Source: Dactylosporangium aurantiacum (lineage in GTDB: Bacteria; Actinomycetota; Actinomycetes; Mycobacteriales; Micromonosporaceae). Taken from it: a DNA stretch of 64,000 nucleotides. The notes beneath the pieces are model-generated. The model saw only the letters and a list, made by a program, of their open reading frames with translations. It made no database searches and was not told where the DNA came from. Each line of letters begins with the position of its first letter. Position 1 is the first letter of the stretch. Positions 1-7,832 of this stretch are shown one piece after another. Location of the stretch: contig NZ_JNYJ01000004.1 in the NCBI RefSeq assembly GCF_000716715.1, forward strand, positions 186,001 to 250,000, in the 5' to 3' direction. The position numbers and the translations under genes are program-made.

Positions 1-990
1 ACCCGGGGTCCGGTCGCGGCCCGGCGGGCGGCCCGGCTCGCCGCCGCAGGCGCCACCCACGTCGCCGACCTGGGCTGCGGCATCGGCGCCGACACCGTCG
101 CGTTCGCCCGGGCCGGCCTGCGCGTCCACGCGGTCGACGCGTCCGCCGAAGCGGCCGCGGCGGCGGACGCGAACGTGCGCGCGCTCGGTCTGGCCGACCG
201 GGTCCACGTGGAGACCCGCGACGCGACCGACGTCGCGCTGGACGAGGTCGACGCCGTGTTCTGCGACCCGGCCCGGCGCACGTCCGGCGGCCGGCGGGTG
301 TTCGACCCGCGGGCCTATTCGCCGCCGTGGGACTTCGTCGTCGGGTTGGCGGCCCGGGTACCGATGACGGTGCTGAAACTGGCGCCCGGGATCGACCACG
401 CGCTGCTGCCGCCCGGCGCCGAGGGCGAGTGGGTCTCGGTCGACGGCGACGTGGTGGAGGCGGCCGCGTGGTGCGGTCCCCTCGCGACCGCGCCGCGCCG
501 GGCGACCCTGTTCCAGGGTGCCGAGGTCGTGTCGCTGACGGGCACCGGCCTGGCGTCCGCTCCTGTCGGACCTGTCGGAAATTTCGTCTATGACCCGGAC
601 GGGGCGGTGGTCCGGTCGCATCTCGTGGCCGAGTTCGCCGCGACCGTCGACGGCACCCTCGCCGACCCGACCATCGCGTACGTGCACACCGCGTCGGCGG
701 TGCCCAGCCCGTACGGACGCTGCTATCAGGTGCTCGACCAGCTGCCGGTGGCGGTCAAGCGGCTGCGGGGCGCGCTGCGGTCGCTGGACGTCGGCTCGCT
801 CACGATCCTGAAACGCGGCTCGGCGCTGGACGTGGAGGAGCTGCGCAGGTCACTGCGCCTGTCCGGGACCCGGGCCGCGGTGATCGCGCTGACCCGGGTC
901 GCCGGCGCGCCCGCCGTGCTGCTGCTGGACCGGGTCACCGGCGCGGGCCTCAGTACAGCTGCTGACCCAGCCGGCGCTGCAGGTCGATGA
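1..990 (+). CDS. Class I SAM-dependent methyltransferase with THUMP-like C-terminus (5' partial)
   Basis: The frame is open from the first base, so the N-terminus lies outside the window; 329 codons are visible before TGA at 988–990. A Rossmann SAM motif I (VADLGCGIGADTVAF) sits at visible codons 21–35, followed by an acidic strand end (VHAVDAS). An FCDPARR segment near codon 89 matches the catalytic-loop position of methyltransferases. The C-terminal third resembles the THUMP-like domain that follows the methylase domain in an actinobacterial family of unknown substrate; RNA or protein modification is an inference. The last 41 bp overlap the 3' end of the convergent gene at 950–1696. Confidence 0.8.
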   Translation, partial: TRGPVAARRAARLAAAGATHVADLGCGIGADTVAFARAGLRVHAVDASAEAAAAADANVRALGLADRVHVETRDATDVALDEVDAVFCDPARRTSGGRRVFDPRAYSPPWDFVVGLAARVPMTVLKLAPGIDHALLPPGAEGEWVSVDGDVVEAAAWCGPLATAPRRATLFQGAEVVSLTGTGLASAPVGPVGNFVYDPDGAVVRSHLVAEFAATVDGTLADPTIAYVHTASAVPSPYGRCYQVLDQLPVAVKRLRGALRSLDVGSLTILKRGSALDVEELRRSLRLSGTRAAVIALTRVAGAPAVLLLDRVTGAGLSTAADPAGAAGR

Positions 991-1696
991 GCACGTCGTC
1001 GGCCAGCTCCTCCGGCGGCCGGCGGCCGAGCTGGTCCGCGAGCATCCGCCCCGACTCGCGGCACATGTCCCACGTGACCCGCTCGTGCAGCCAGCGCAGC
1101 CACTCCACGACGTCGTTGATGAAGAACGCGACGATCTGCTCCGAGCCGCGGACCCGCCGCTCCTCCCCCATCACCGTCAGCGCCGCCGCCAGCCGCCGGC
1201 GCGGGAAGTCGTGGCCGGCCAGGGCGTCGGCGAACACGTCGGCCCGGTGCCGCGGCGCGGTCGGCGCGACCGTCAGCTTCGGGAACGGCGGGTCGCCCGA
1301 CGTCCACACCTGCGCGCTGCGCGGCACGAACTCCGGCTCCAGCACCACGTCGATCCGCGACGCGTGCCCCGGGTCGTCGACGGCGACGAGCACCCGCGGC
1401 TCCACCGAGCTGACCTTCGTCACGAACCGCGACAGCCCCGTCGCCTCCTCCACACAGAACCTGGCATCGGGCAGGTCGAGCACCCCGTCGAACACCAGCC
1501 GGCCGACCCGCGGCCCGGCCCCCTGCCACAGCCGCACCCTGACCAGCCCGACCTGCGGCCGCGCCGCGACCCGCACGTGCCGGTCGGTCGCCGTGACCGG
1601 CCCGTCACCGTCGAAGACGGACATGTCACGGCCGCTCGTGGCGCCCAGGAAGATGTGCCCATAGCCCAGGTACATCTGGACGGCACCGATCTGCAT
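950..1696 (-). CDS. Uncharacterised actinobacterial protein, 248 aa
   Basis: I do not recognise this protein. The proposed start is the ATG at 1696 (MQIGAVQMYLGYG); an upstream in-frame ATG at 1744 would run into the ybaK gene and its promoter. The sequence has regular alternation of charged and hydrophobic residues, no membrane segment, no signal peptide and no obvious catalytic motif; it ends QRRLGQQLY. The gene is divergent from ybaK, with 17 bp between the two start codons, and overlaps the 3' end of the upstream methyltransferase tail to tail. Codon third positions are G/C-rich like the neighbours, which supports coding. Function unknown. Confidence 0.65.
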   Translation of the reverse strand: MQIGAVQMYLGYGHIFLGATSGRDMSVFDGDGPVTATDRHVRVAARPQVGLVRVRLWQGAGPRVGRLVFDGVLDLPDARFCVEEATGLSRFVTKVSSVEPRVLVAVDDPGHASRIDVVLEPEFVPRSAQVWTSGDPPFPKLTVAPTAPRHRADVFADALAGHDFPRRRLAAALTVMGEERRVRGSEQIVAFFINDVVEWLRWLHERVTWDMCRESGRMLADQLGRRPPEELADDVLIDLQRRLGQQLY

Positions 1697-1701
1697 CTCG
1701 C

Positions 1702-1707
1702 TATTGT
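1702..1707 (+). promoter_or_regulatory. -10 element TATTGT of a leaderless promoter for ybaK
   Basis: TATTGT (TANNNT type) lies six bases before the GTG at 1714. The transcript would therefore begin at or next to the start codon, giving a leaderless mRNA, which is common in actinobacteria. No Shine–Dalgarno sequence precedes this GTG. Confidence 0.5.
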
Positions 1708-1713
1708 GGGCCA

Positions 1714-2193
1714 GTGGCGAGCAAGGGCACTCCGGCGACCGCACTGTTGACGCGGCAGAAGATCGCGTTCACCCCACACACCTACGAGGTCGACCCCAGA
1801 GCCGGCTCGTACGGCGAGGCGGCCGCCGCGGCCCTCGGCGTCGACCCGGCCCGGCTGTTCAAGACCCTCGTCACCACCATCGACGGCCAGCTCACGGTCG
1901 GTGTCGTGCCCGTCTCCGCGTCCCTGGACCTCAAGGCCCTGGCCGCCGCCGTGGGCGGCAAACGCGCCACGATGGCCGAGCCCGCCGCCGCCGAACGCGC
2001 CACCGGCTACGTGACCGGCGGCATCTCCCCCGTCGGCCAGCGCTCCCGCCTGCCGATCGTCATCGACGCCTCCGCCTCGGCACTGTCCACGATGTACGTC
2101 TCGGGCGGCCGCCGCGGCCTGCAGATCGAGCTCGCCCCCGACGACCTGGTCCAGGTGACGGGCGCCGTCCTCGCCGACATCGCGGCCCGCTGA
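1714..2193 (+). CDS. ybaK: YbaK/EbsC family Cys-tRNA(Pro)-type deacylase
   Basis: 159 aa, the normal length for the YbaK/EbsC family, which hydrolyses mischarged aminoacyl-tRNA (Cys-tRNAPro) in the cytoplasm. The protein opens with the family's ATALL...F..H.Y segment (residues 6–25). It keeps the Gly-rich core (GYVTGGISPVGQRSRLP) and ends with the QIELAPDDLV strand typical of the fold. The GTG start follows a -10 box at 1702–1707, so translation is probably leaderless. It stands alone, divergent from the gene at 950–1696 and convergent with the ABC genes further right. Confidence 0.9.
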   Translation: MASKGTPATALLTRQKIAFTPHTYEVDPRAGSYGEAAAAALGVDPARLFKTLVTTIDGQLTVGVVPVSASLDLKALAAAVGGKRATMAEPAAAERATGYVTGGISPVGQRSRLPIVIDASASALSTMYVSGGRRGLQIELAPDDLVQVTGAVLADIAAR

Positions 2194-2400
2194 CCGATAC
2201 GCGCCTCCGACGGCGACCGCCAGCGCGTCATCGAGGCGACGCAGCACCACACACACGTCCGAGCCCGGTGACGGCGCGCTGCTTCACGAGCACCTTACAC
2301 CACGCGTCCTAATCGCCCATCGAGGCAATCACCGAAAGTAGCGCCACGGCTTCGCCGGCACTCATCCTACGCATCGCGCAGCGTCTGCCCGCAAAGCGCA

Positions 2401-2580
2401 GCGCCCGCCGGCGAAGCTCAAGAACGCCGACGAAGCTCAAAAAACGCCGGCGAAGCTCAAAAAACGCCGGCGAAGCTCAAAAAACGCCGGCGAAGCTCAA
2501 AAAACGCCGGCGAAGCTCAAAAAACGCCGACGAAGGTCAGAGACGGGCGGCGAAGGTCAGAGACGGGCGGCAATAGGTCA
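2401..2580. repeat. 20-bp tandem repeat array, about nine units, in a 384-bp spacer
   Basis: The unit AAAACGCCGGCGAAGCTCAA is perfect in four consecutive copies (2441–2520). Flanking copies (2401–2440 and 2521–2580) are progressively diverged. The last unit supplies the TGA (2578–2580, complement) of the ABC transporter gene at 2578–4344. The rest of the spacer, 2194–2400, shows no gene, tRNA or clear hairpin. There are no unique spacers between units, so this is not CRISPR. Confidence 0.9.
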
Positions 2581-4344
2581 GAGACCGGCGGCGTCGGCGG
2601 TGGGCCGGCGGTCCGTGCCGTGCCAGGAGCGCCACAGCGCGGCGTAGGCGCCGTCGGCGGCGACCAGCTCGTCGTGGCTGCCGAGCTCGGTGATCCGGCC
2701 GTCCTCCACGACCGCGACCCGGTCGGCGTCGTGCGCCGAGAAGAGCCGGTGCGCGATGGCGATCACGGTACGACCGTGCAGCGCACCGGCCAGGGAGCGC
2801 TCCAGGTGGCGGGCGGCGCGCGGGTCGATGAGGGACGTCGCCTCGTCCAGGACCAGGGTGTGCGGGTCGGCGAGGACGAGCCGGGCCAGGGCGAGCTGCT
2901 GCGCCTGCGCCGGGGACAGCGGCGGCTCGCCGAGGGTGGTGTCGAGGCCGTCGGGCAGGGCGTCGACCCAGTCGAGGGCGTCGACGGTGGCGAGAGCGCG
3001 GCGCAGCTCCTCGGTGCCGGCGGACGGGTGGGCGAGGACCAGGTTGTCGCGGACGGTGCCGAGGAAGACGTGGTGCTCCTGGGTGACCAGGGCGACGTGC
3101 CGGCGCAGCTGCGACAGGGGCAGGTCGGCCAGCGGCACGCCGCCGACGGTGACGGTCCCGGCGCCGGGGGCGTGGATGCCGGCGAGGAGCCGGCCGAGGG
3201 TGGACTTGCCGGCGCCGGAGGGGCCGACGACGGCGAGGCGTTCGCCGGGCCGGATCTCCAGGTCGATGCCGTGCAGGACGTCGCGGCCGTCGACGTACGC
3301 ATACCGCACCCCGCGCGCGACGATCCGCTCGTCGGCCGGGCCGGCCGCACGACCAGGAGCGGGGGCGGGGACGGGTACCGACCGGATGCCGACGATGCGG
3401 GCGAACGACGCGATGCCGATCTGCAGGTGGTCGAACCAGGACAGCACCCGGTCCAGCGGGTCGATGAGGGCGAGGAAGTACAGGACGGCGGCGGTGACCT
3501 GGCCGACCGTGGTCCACCCGGCGGCGACGAACCAGCCGCCCGCGACCAGGGTGACGGCGCCGGGCAGGACGTAGCCGAACTCGGTGAGCGGGAACCAGAC
3601 GGTGCGCAGTCCCAGCGTGTACATGTTGGTGCCGTACAGGTCGTGCAGGTGCTCCTGGGTGCGCTGGACCCGCCGCCGGCGCAGGCGCAGCACGTCGACG
3701 GTCCGGGCGCCCTCGACGGTCTCGGCGAGGCCGTCGGTGAGCTGGGCGAAGGAGGCGCTGGCGGCGAGGTAGCCGGCGGGGGCGCGGCGGAAGTACCAGC
3801 GGGAGCTGCACCACAGCACGGGCACAGCGACGAGGGCCGGCAGGAGCAGCAGCGGCGAGACCAGGGCGACAGCGCCGACGGTGAGCACGACCTGCAGGAC
3901 GCCGACGACGACCTCGGGCAGCGCGAAGCGCACGGTGTCGGAGGTGCCCTCGACGTCGCGGGAGGCGCGGGTGAGCAGGTCGCCGGTGCCGGCCCGCTCC
4001 ACGGTGGACGGTGGCACGGCGAGGACCCGGTCGACGAACTCCTCGCGCAGGGTCGCGAGGACCTGCTCGCCGAGGCGGGCGGAGGCGAGCCGGGCGTAGC
4101 GGACCAGCACCGACACGACCACGACGAAGCCGGTGATGGTCAGCGCGATGCGGTCGACGGTCCAGGTGGTGGTGCCGGCGGAGGTCTGCTCGACCAGGTC
4201 GCCGAGCAGGCGTGGGGTGACGAGGCCGGCGACGGCGGCGCTGACGTGCAGGGTCACCACGAGGGCGAGCATCCGCGGGTGGACCTTCACCAGGCGGCGC
4301 AGGTGGGCGCGGACCTCGGCGCCGGTCGCGACGGGCAGCGGCAT
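2578..4344 (-). CDS. ABC exporter half-transporter with catalytic-type Walker A (heterodimer subunit 2)
   Basis: 588 aa. The N-terminal half (about residues 20–310) is an ABC exporter membrane domain with six hydrophobic helices; the C-terminal half is a nucleotide-binding domain. Walker A is intact (VVGPSGAGKS, near residue 373) and Walker B/Glu is intact (TLVLDEA, near 498), but the ABC signature is degenerate (LSPAQAQQ instead of LSGGQ). The ATG at 4344 overlaps the TGA of the upstream subunit gene by one base (TGATG), so the two are translationally coupled. Together they should form one heterodimeric exporter in the cytoplasmic membrane; the substrate (drug, peptide or lipid) cannot be told from sequence. 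The stop codon lies inside the 20-bp repeat array. Confidence 0.93.
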   Translation of the reverse strand: MPLPVATGAEVRAHLRRLVKVHPRMLALVVTLHVSAAVAGLVTPRLLGDLVEQTSAGTTTWTVDRIALTITGFVVVVSVLVRYARLASARLGEQVLATLREEFVDRVLAVPPSTVERAGTGDLLTRASRDVEGTSDTVRFALPEVVVGVLQVVLTVGAVALVSPLLLLPALVAVPVLWCSSRWYFRRAPAGYLAASASFAQLTDGLAETVEGARTVDVLRLRRRRVQRTQEHLHDLYGTNMYTLGLRTVWFPLTEFGYVLPGAVTLVAGGWFVAAGWTTVGQVTAAVLYFLALIDPLDRVLSWFDHLQIGIASFARIVGIRSVPVPAPAPGRAAGPADERIVARGVRYAYVDGRDVLHGIDLEIRPGERLAVVGPSGAGKSTLGRLLAGIHAPGAGTVTVGGVPLADLPLSQLRRHVALVTQEHHVFLGTVRDNLVLAHPSAGTEELRRALATVDALDWVDALPDGLDTTLGEPPLSPAQAQQLALARLVLADPHTLVLDEATSLIDPRAARHLERSLAGALHGRTVIAIAHRLFSAHDADRVAVVEDGRITELGSHDELVAADGAYAALWRSWHGTDRRPTADAAGL

Positions 4345-6035
4345 CAGCTGTCCTCCTCCCTGGTGACGGTCGCGGCGTAGGCGGGGCAGGTGGCGAGCAG
4401 CTCGCGGTGGGTGCCGGTGGCGGCGACCCGGCCGGTGGCGTCGACGAACGCGACGGTGTCGGCCCGGTCGAGCAGCAGCGGGCTGGTGGTGCACACGACG
4501 GTGGTGCGGCCGGCGCGCGCGGCGGGCAGGTTGCGGGCGATGAGGGCCTCGGTGTGGGTGTCGACGGCGCTGGTCGGCTCGACGAGGACGAGCACGGGCG
4601 GGTCGAGGGCGAGGACGCGGGCGAGGCGGAGCCGCTGCTGCTGGCCGCCGGAGAAGTCGCGGCCGCGTTCGGCGATCTCCGTGTCGAGGCCGGCGGGCAG
4701 GGCGTCGACGATGTCCCGCGCCGCGGCGGCGTCGAGCGCGGCGAGCACGGCGGCGGGCCGGGTGCCGAGCTCGTCCTGCAGGCGCCCACGGAAGAGGCGG
4801 TCGTCGTTGTCGGCGACGACGATGTGTGCCCGGACCTCGTCGGTCGTGTGTCGCCGCAACGGTACGCCGACCAGCCGCGCCTCCGACGCCGGGTCGAGCA
4901 GGCCGATGCGGTCGGCGATGGCGGCGGCGTCCTCGGGCCGGGTGGCGGCGATGGCGGTGAGCCGGCCCTCGGCGGCGGCGAAGCCGGAGCCGGGGTCGTC
5001 GAGGTCGCCGCCGATGACGGGGGCGGGTGCGGCGGGGTCGTGGAACTCGGGCTCGACCCGCAGCAGGCTCACCACGCGGCCGGCGGCGACCAGGCCGCGG
5101 GTCAGCTTCTCGGCGAACTCGGTGAGGGTCCGCAGCGGGCCGACGAGGAACGCGGCGTAGGCGTAGAAGGCGACCAGCTCGCCGGGGGTGATCCTGCCGG
5201 CGACGGCGAACCGGGCGCCGAGCCAGGTGACGAGGGCGACGAAGAGACCGGGCAGCAGGATCTGCGCGCCTTCGAGGAGGCTCTCGACCTTGGCGACCCG
5301 TACCCCGGCGGCGCGGACCTGCTGGGACTCGGCCCGGTACCGGGCGGACATGACGTCCTCGCCGCCGACGCCGCGCAGGATCCGCAGGCCGGAGACGATG
5401 TCGGCGGCGCGGCCGGTGAGGGCGCCGGCCAGCTCGCGCTGGGCCCGGCGGCGCTGGTGGAGGGGTTTGAGGAGCAGGCCGACGACGGTGACGAGCAGCG
5501 GCACGCCGATGACGACGACGAGGCCGAGGGGCACGGACACGTCGAGCAGCAGCACCGCGACGACGACGATCGCGACGACGGCGCCGCTGGCCCGGGCGCT
5601 GACGTCCATCGAGTAGCCGATGTGGTCGAAGTCGGTGGTGCCGATGCTGACGACCTCGCCGGTGGCGACCTTCTTCGGCAGGGTCGCGCCGAGGCGGGTC
5701 GCGTGCCGGGCGGTGACCTGCATGGTGCGGAAGCCGGCGTCCAGGAAGTTGGTGACGGCGAAGCGGTGCCGCATGATGCCGCTGACCGCGGTGACGGTGC
5801 CGAGGCCGAGCAGCGCGCCGCCGGCGCCGAGCAGGGCGGTGCGGTCGTGGCTGGTGAGGGCGTCGACGCCGGCGCCGACCGCGGCGGGCACGAGCGCCTG
5901 GCTGACCATCCACACGATGCCCAGCACGATGCCGGCGAGGATCGTCGGGAGCTGGTTGCGCAGGATCCACAGCAGATAGCGGGCGGCGGACCTGCTGTCG
6001 GGTTCACCGGGCTCGGGCAGCGGTAACCGTTTCAT
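4344..6035 (-). CDS. ABC exporter half-transporter with degenerate nucleotide-binding domain (heterodimer subunit 1)
   Basis: 563 aa: an exporter-type membrane domain (about residues 20–320) and a C-terminal ATPase-like domain. The Walker A position has lost the P-loop (AIAATRPEDAAAIA) and the Walker B Asp is replaced (LVLVEPTSAVD), while the ABC signature FSGGQQQR (near residue 465) is canonical. This is the mirror image of its partner at 2578–4344: the complete ATP site would use the partner's Walker A/B with this subunit's signature. First gene of the pair, with a GC-rich 93-bp gap upstream. The family is known for multidrug, lipid or siderophore-related export; no specific substrate is implied here. 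Confidence 0.93.
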   Translation of the reverse strand: MKRLPLPEPGEPDSRSAARYLLWILRNQLPTILAGIVLGIVWMVSQALVPAAVGAGVDALTSHDRTALLGAGGALLGLGTVTAVSGIMRHRFAVTNFLDAGFRTMQVTARHATRLGATLPKKVATGEVVSIGTTDFDHIGYSMDVSARASGAVVAIVVVAVLLLDVSVPLGLVVVIGVPLLVTVVGLLLKPLHQRRRAQRELAGALTGRAADIVSGLRILRGVGGEDVMSARYRAESQQVRAAGVRVAKVESLLEGAQILLPGLFVALVTWLGARFAVAGRITPGELVAFYAYAAFLVGPLRTLTEFAEKLTRGLVAAGRVVSLLRVEPEFHDPAAPAPVIGGDLDDPGSGFAAAEGRLTAIAATRPEDAAAIADRIGLLDPASEARLVGVPLRRHTTDEVRAHIVVADNDDRLFRGRLQDELGTRPAAVLAALDAAAARDIVDALPAGLDTEIAERGRDFSGGQQQRLRLARVLALDPPVLVLVEPTSAVDTHTEALIARNLPAARAGRTTVVCTTSPLLLDRADTVAFVDATGRVAATGTHRELLATCPAYAATVTREEDS

Positions 6036-6128
6036 GGCCCGCCGACGGTAACCCGGCGACCCCGGTCGGCGCCTTACATTTCCCGGCCGCCGGTCAGCGG
6101 TCGAGCTGGGTGGGGCACCTGGCCGTCA

Positions 6129-6416
6129 TCAGCGATCGACCTGGGTGAAGTCCCAGGCCTGCGGGCGGCGGGAGACGAGGTGCGACGGCGGGTCGGCGAA
6201 CTCCTCGGGGGTGCTGCCCCGCCACTTGGCGATGACCACGAGCCGGTGGTCGGTGGAGGAGAACACCTCGCTGGAGATGTGCATCGGGTGGACCTCGACC
6301 TTGGGCAGCATCGCCTCGCAGACCCAGGACAGCAGCTCGTCGAACGCCTCCGGGTGGGCCCGGACCTCCCACATGCGCACGATCACGGCGCTGGACTCTA
6401 CTCCCATCCCGGTCAT
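6129..6416 (-). CDS. Small uncharacterised protein, 95 aa, possibly of alpha+beta barrel (ABM-like) fold
   Basis: I do not recognise a named family with certainty. The pattern VIVRMWEVRAHPEAFDELL ... LVVIAKWRG ... PQAWDF resembles small dimeric alpha+beta barrel (antibiotic-biosynthesis-monooxygenase-like) proteins, including the strand–helix–strand order; catalysis is not implied. The ATG at 6416 is chosen because it overlaps the TGA of the preceding 30-codon frame (ATGA) and has GGAGG seven bases before it. A second ATG lies three codons in. It is the last gene after tsaB–rimI–tsaD and a chain of four repeated micro-ORFs. Confidence 0.7.
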   Translation of the reverse strand: MTGMGVESSAVIVRMWEVRAHPEAFDELLSWVCEAMLPKVEVHPMHISSEVFSSTDHRLVVIAKWRGSTPEEFADPPSHLVSRRPQAWDFTQVDR

Positions 6417-6505
6417 GTCGTCCCCTCCGCTGCGCTCCGGCGCCGCCCTGACCGTCGAACTGCGCCCATGATGACCAGCTCCTCGCTCCGCTGCGGGCCG
6501 GTCAT
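6413..6505 (-). CDS. Repeated micro-ORF, copy 4 of 4 (30 aa), before the 95-aa gene
   Basis: 30 codons beginning MTGPQRSEELVIMG and ending RRRSAAEGTT, then TGA. The ATG (6505) overlaps the TGA of copy 3 as ATGA, and the TGA (6415–6413) overlaps the ATG of the 95-aa gene at 6416 in the same way. The codons for AAEG contain GGAGG, placed as a Shine–Dalgarno site for that gene. It is Arg-rich with no membrane segment. Expression is inferred from frame conservation among copies, not from any known family. Confidence 0.45.
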   Translation of the reverse strand: MTGPQRSEELVIMGAVRRSGRRRSAAEGTT

Positions 6506-6594
6506 ACCGTCCCCTCCGCTACGCTCCGGCGCCGCCCTGACCGAACCACTGCGCCCATGACGACCAGCTCCTCGCTCCGCTGCGGGCCGGTCAT
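6502..6594 (-). CDS. Repeated micro-ORF, copy 3 of 4 (30 aa)
   Basis: Same 30-codon frame as its neighbours, with I→V at codon 12, R→V at codon 17 and A→V at codon 25 relative to copy 4. ATG and stop are each shared with the adjoining copy as ATGA. The length is exactly that of the other copies (89 bp start to start), so the base changes have left the frame untouched. Confidence 0.42.
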   Translation of the reverse strand: MTGPQRSEELVVMGAVVRSGRRRSVAEGTV

Positions 6595-6683
6595 ACCGTC
6601 CCCTCCGCTGCGCTCCGGCGCCGCCCTGACCGAACCACTGCGCCCATGATGCCCAGCTCCTCGCTCCGCTGCGGGCCGGTCAT
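6591..6683 (-). CDS. Repeated micro-ORF, copy 2 of 4 (30 aa)
   Basis: 30 codons, MTGPQRSEELGIMG at the start and RRRSAAEGTV at the end, with G instead of V at codon 11. ATGA overlaps on both sides. GGAGG within its last codons lies seven bases before the ATG of copy 3. Confidence 0.42.
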   Translation of the reverse strand: MTGPQRSEELGIMGAVVRSGRRRSAAEGTV

Positions 6684-6772
6684 ACCGTCCCCTCCGCTAC
6701 GCTCCGGCGCCGCCCTGACCGTCGAACTGCGCCCATGATGACCAGCTCCTCGCTCCGCTGCGGGCCGGTCAT
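6680..6772 (-). CDS. Repeated micro-ORF, copy 1 of 4 (30 aa), just after tsaD
   Basis: First full copy after tsaD, starting at ATG 6772. Between tsaD and this copy a five-codon frame (ATG AGC GTG GCA TGA, 6783–6769) overlaps the tsaD stop as ATGA and overlaps this ATG as ATGA. The chain tsaD → MSVA → four 30-mers → 95-aa gene is therefore unbroken by any untranslated base. Confidence 0.42.
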   Translation of the reverse strand: MTGPQRSEELVIMGAVRRSGRRRSVAEGTV

Positions 6773-6779
6773 GCCACGC

Positions 6780-7832
6780 TCATCGCTGTCCCGCCGTGAC
6801 GAGGGTGACCGGCATGGCCGAGTCGGTGGGCAGTGCGAGCCGGCCGGGTGCGGCGCCGGCGGCGACGAGGTGGGCGCCGAGGGCGGCGACCATGGCGCCG
6901 TTGTCGGTGCACAGCTTGGGCCGCGGGACGCGCAGCGTGATGCCGTGCCGGTCGCAGCGTTCCTGGGCCAGGGCGCGGATGCGGGAGTTGGCGGCGACGC
7001 CGCCGCCGATGACGAGGGTCCGCACGCCGCGTTCGAGGCACGCGTCGACGGCCTTGTTCGTCAGGACGTCGCAGACCGCCTCCTGGAAGCTGGCGGCGAC
7101 GTCGTTGACGGGGACGGGCTCGCCGGCGCGCTGCCGGGCCTCGACCCACCGGGCCACGGCGGTCTTCAGCCCGGAGAACGAGAAGTCGAACCGGTGCTCG
7201 ACGAGGTCCCGGGCGGCGGTGAGCCCGCGCGGGAACGGGATGGCGACCTGCCCGTCGCGGGCGGCCCGGTCGATCGGCGGCCCGCCCGGGAACGGCAGCC
7301 CGAGCAGCCGGGCGACCTTGTCGAACGCCTCGCCGGCGGCGTCGTCGATGGTGGCGCCGAGCGGTTCGACGCGGCCGGCCAGGTCGTCGACCTGGAGCAG
7401 GGACGAGTGGCCGCCGGAGACGAGCAGGGCGATCGCGGGCTCCGGCAGCGGGCCGTGTTCGAGGGTGTCGACGGCGACGTGCGCCGCGAGGTGGTTGACG
7501 CCGTAGATCGGCTTGCCGGCGGCGAGGGCGTACGCCTTGGCGGCGGCGACCCCGACGAGCAGCGCGCCGGCGAGGCCGGGCCCGGCGGTGACGGCGATCG
7601 CGTCGACGTCGGCGAGGGTGATCCCGGCGGTGTCGAGGGCCCGCTGGACGGTCGGGACCATCGCCTCGAAGTGGGCGCGGCTGGCGACCTCGGGCACGAC
7701 GCCGCCGAAGCGGGCGTGCTCCTCGACGCTGGAGGCGACCTCGTCGGCGAGCAGGGTGTGCCCGCGCACGATGCCGACGCCGGTCTCGTCGCAGGACGTC
7801 TCGATGCCCAGGACGAGGGGTTCAGTTCTCAC
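6780..7832 (-). CDS. tsaD: tRNA N6-adenosine threonylcarbamoyltransferase TsaD
   Basis: 350 aa, full length. TsaD transfers the threonylcarbamoyl group from TC-AMP to A37 of ANN-decoding tRNAs, working with TsaB and TsaE. The N-terminus [16 protein letters not shown] is the family signature; the iron-binding HXXXH (HLAAH, within [11 protein letters not shown]) lies near residue 110 and the ASKHA phosphate motif LLVSGGHSS follows it. The GTG start at 7832 lies inside rimI and shares 11 bp with it, indicating coupling. Its own stop overlaps the first of a chain of micro-ORFs. Confidence 0.97.
   Translation of the reverse strand: MRTEPLVLGIETSCDETGVGIVRGHTLLADEVASSVEEHARFGGVVPEVASRAHFEAMVPTVQRALDTAGITLADVDAIAVTAGPGLAGALLVGVAAAKAYALAAGKPIYGVNHLAAHVAVDTLEHGPLPEPAIALLVSGGHSSLLQVDDLAGRVEPLGATIDDAAGEAFDKVARLLGLPFPGGPPIDRAARDGQVAIPFPRGLTAARDLVEHRFDFSFSGLKTAVARWVEARQRAGEPVPVNDVAASFQEAVCDVLTNKAVDACLERGVRTLVIGGGVAANSRIRALAQERCDRHGITLRVPRPKLCTDNGAMVAALGAHLVAAGAAPGRLALPTDSAMPVTLVTAGQR

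Larger units (their letters stand above)
6417..6772 (-). repeat. Four exact-length 89-bp tandem units between tsaD and the 95-aa gene
   Basis: Unit starts at 6772, 6683, 6594 and 6505 (minus strand) are each 89 bp apart, and the fifth position (6416) is the start of the downstream gene. The units share the core CGCCGGAGCGCAGCGGAGG (one G/A variant) and differ at only a few positions. The same core occurs at 11.6 kb and 24.1–24.4 kb in comparable contexts. Confidence 0.93.

Noticed and set aside
2401..2580. CRISPR array
   Set aside because: Units are directly joined with no spacers and there are no cas genes.
2578..5970. A single 1130-codon ABC protein
   Set aside because: The first half of that frame is a shadow of the upstream ABC gene at 4344–6035. 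The real second gene starts at 4344 with a TGATG overlap.
6417..6772. CRISPR or simple REP/BIME interpretation of the 89-bp repeats
   Set aside because: There are no unique spacers, no dominant long palindrome, and the frame and start/stop overlaps are kept in every unit.
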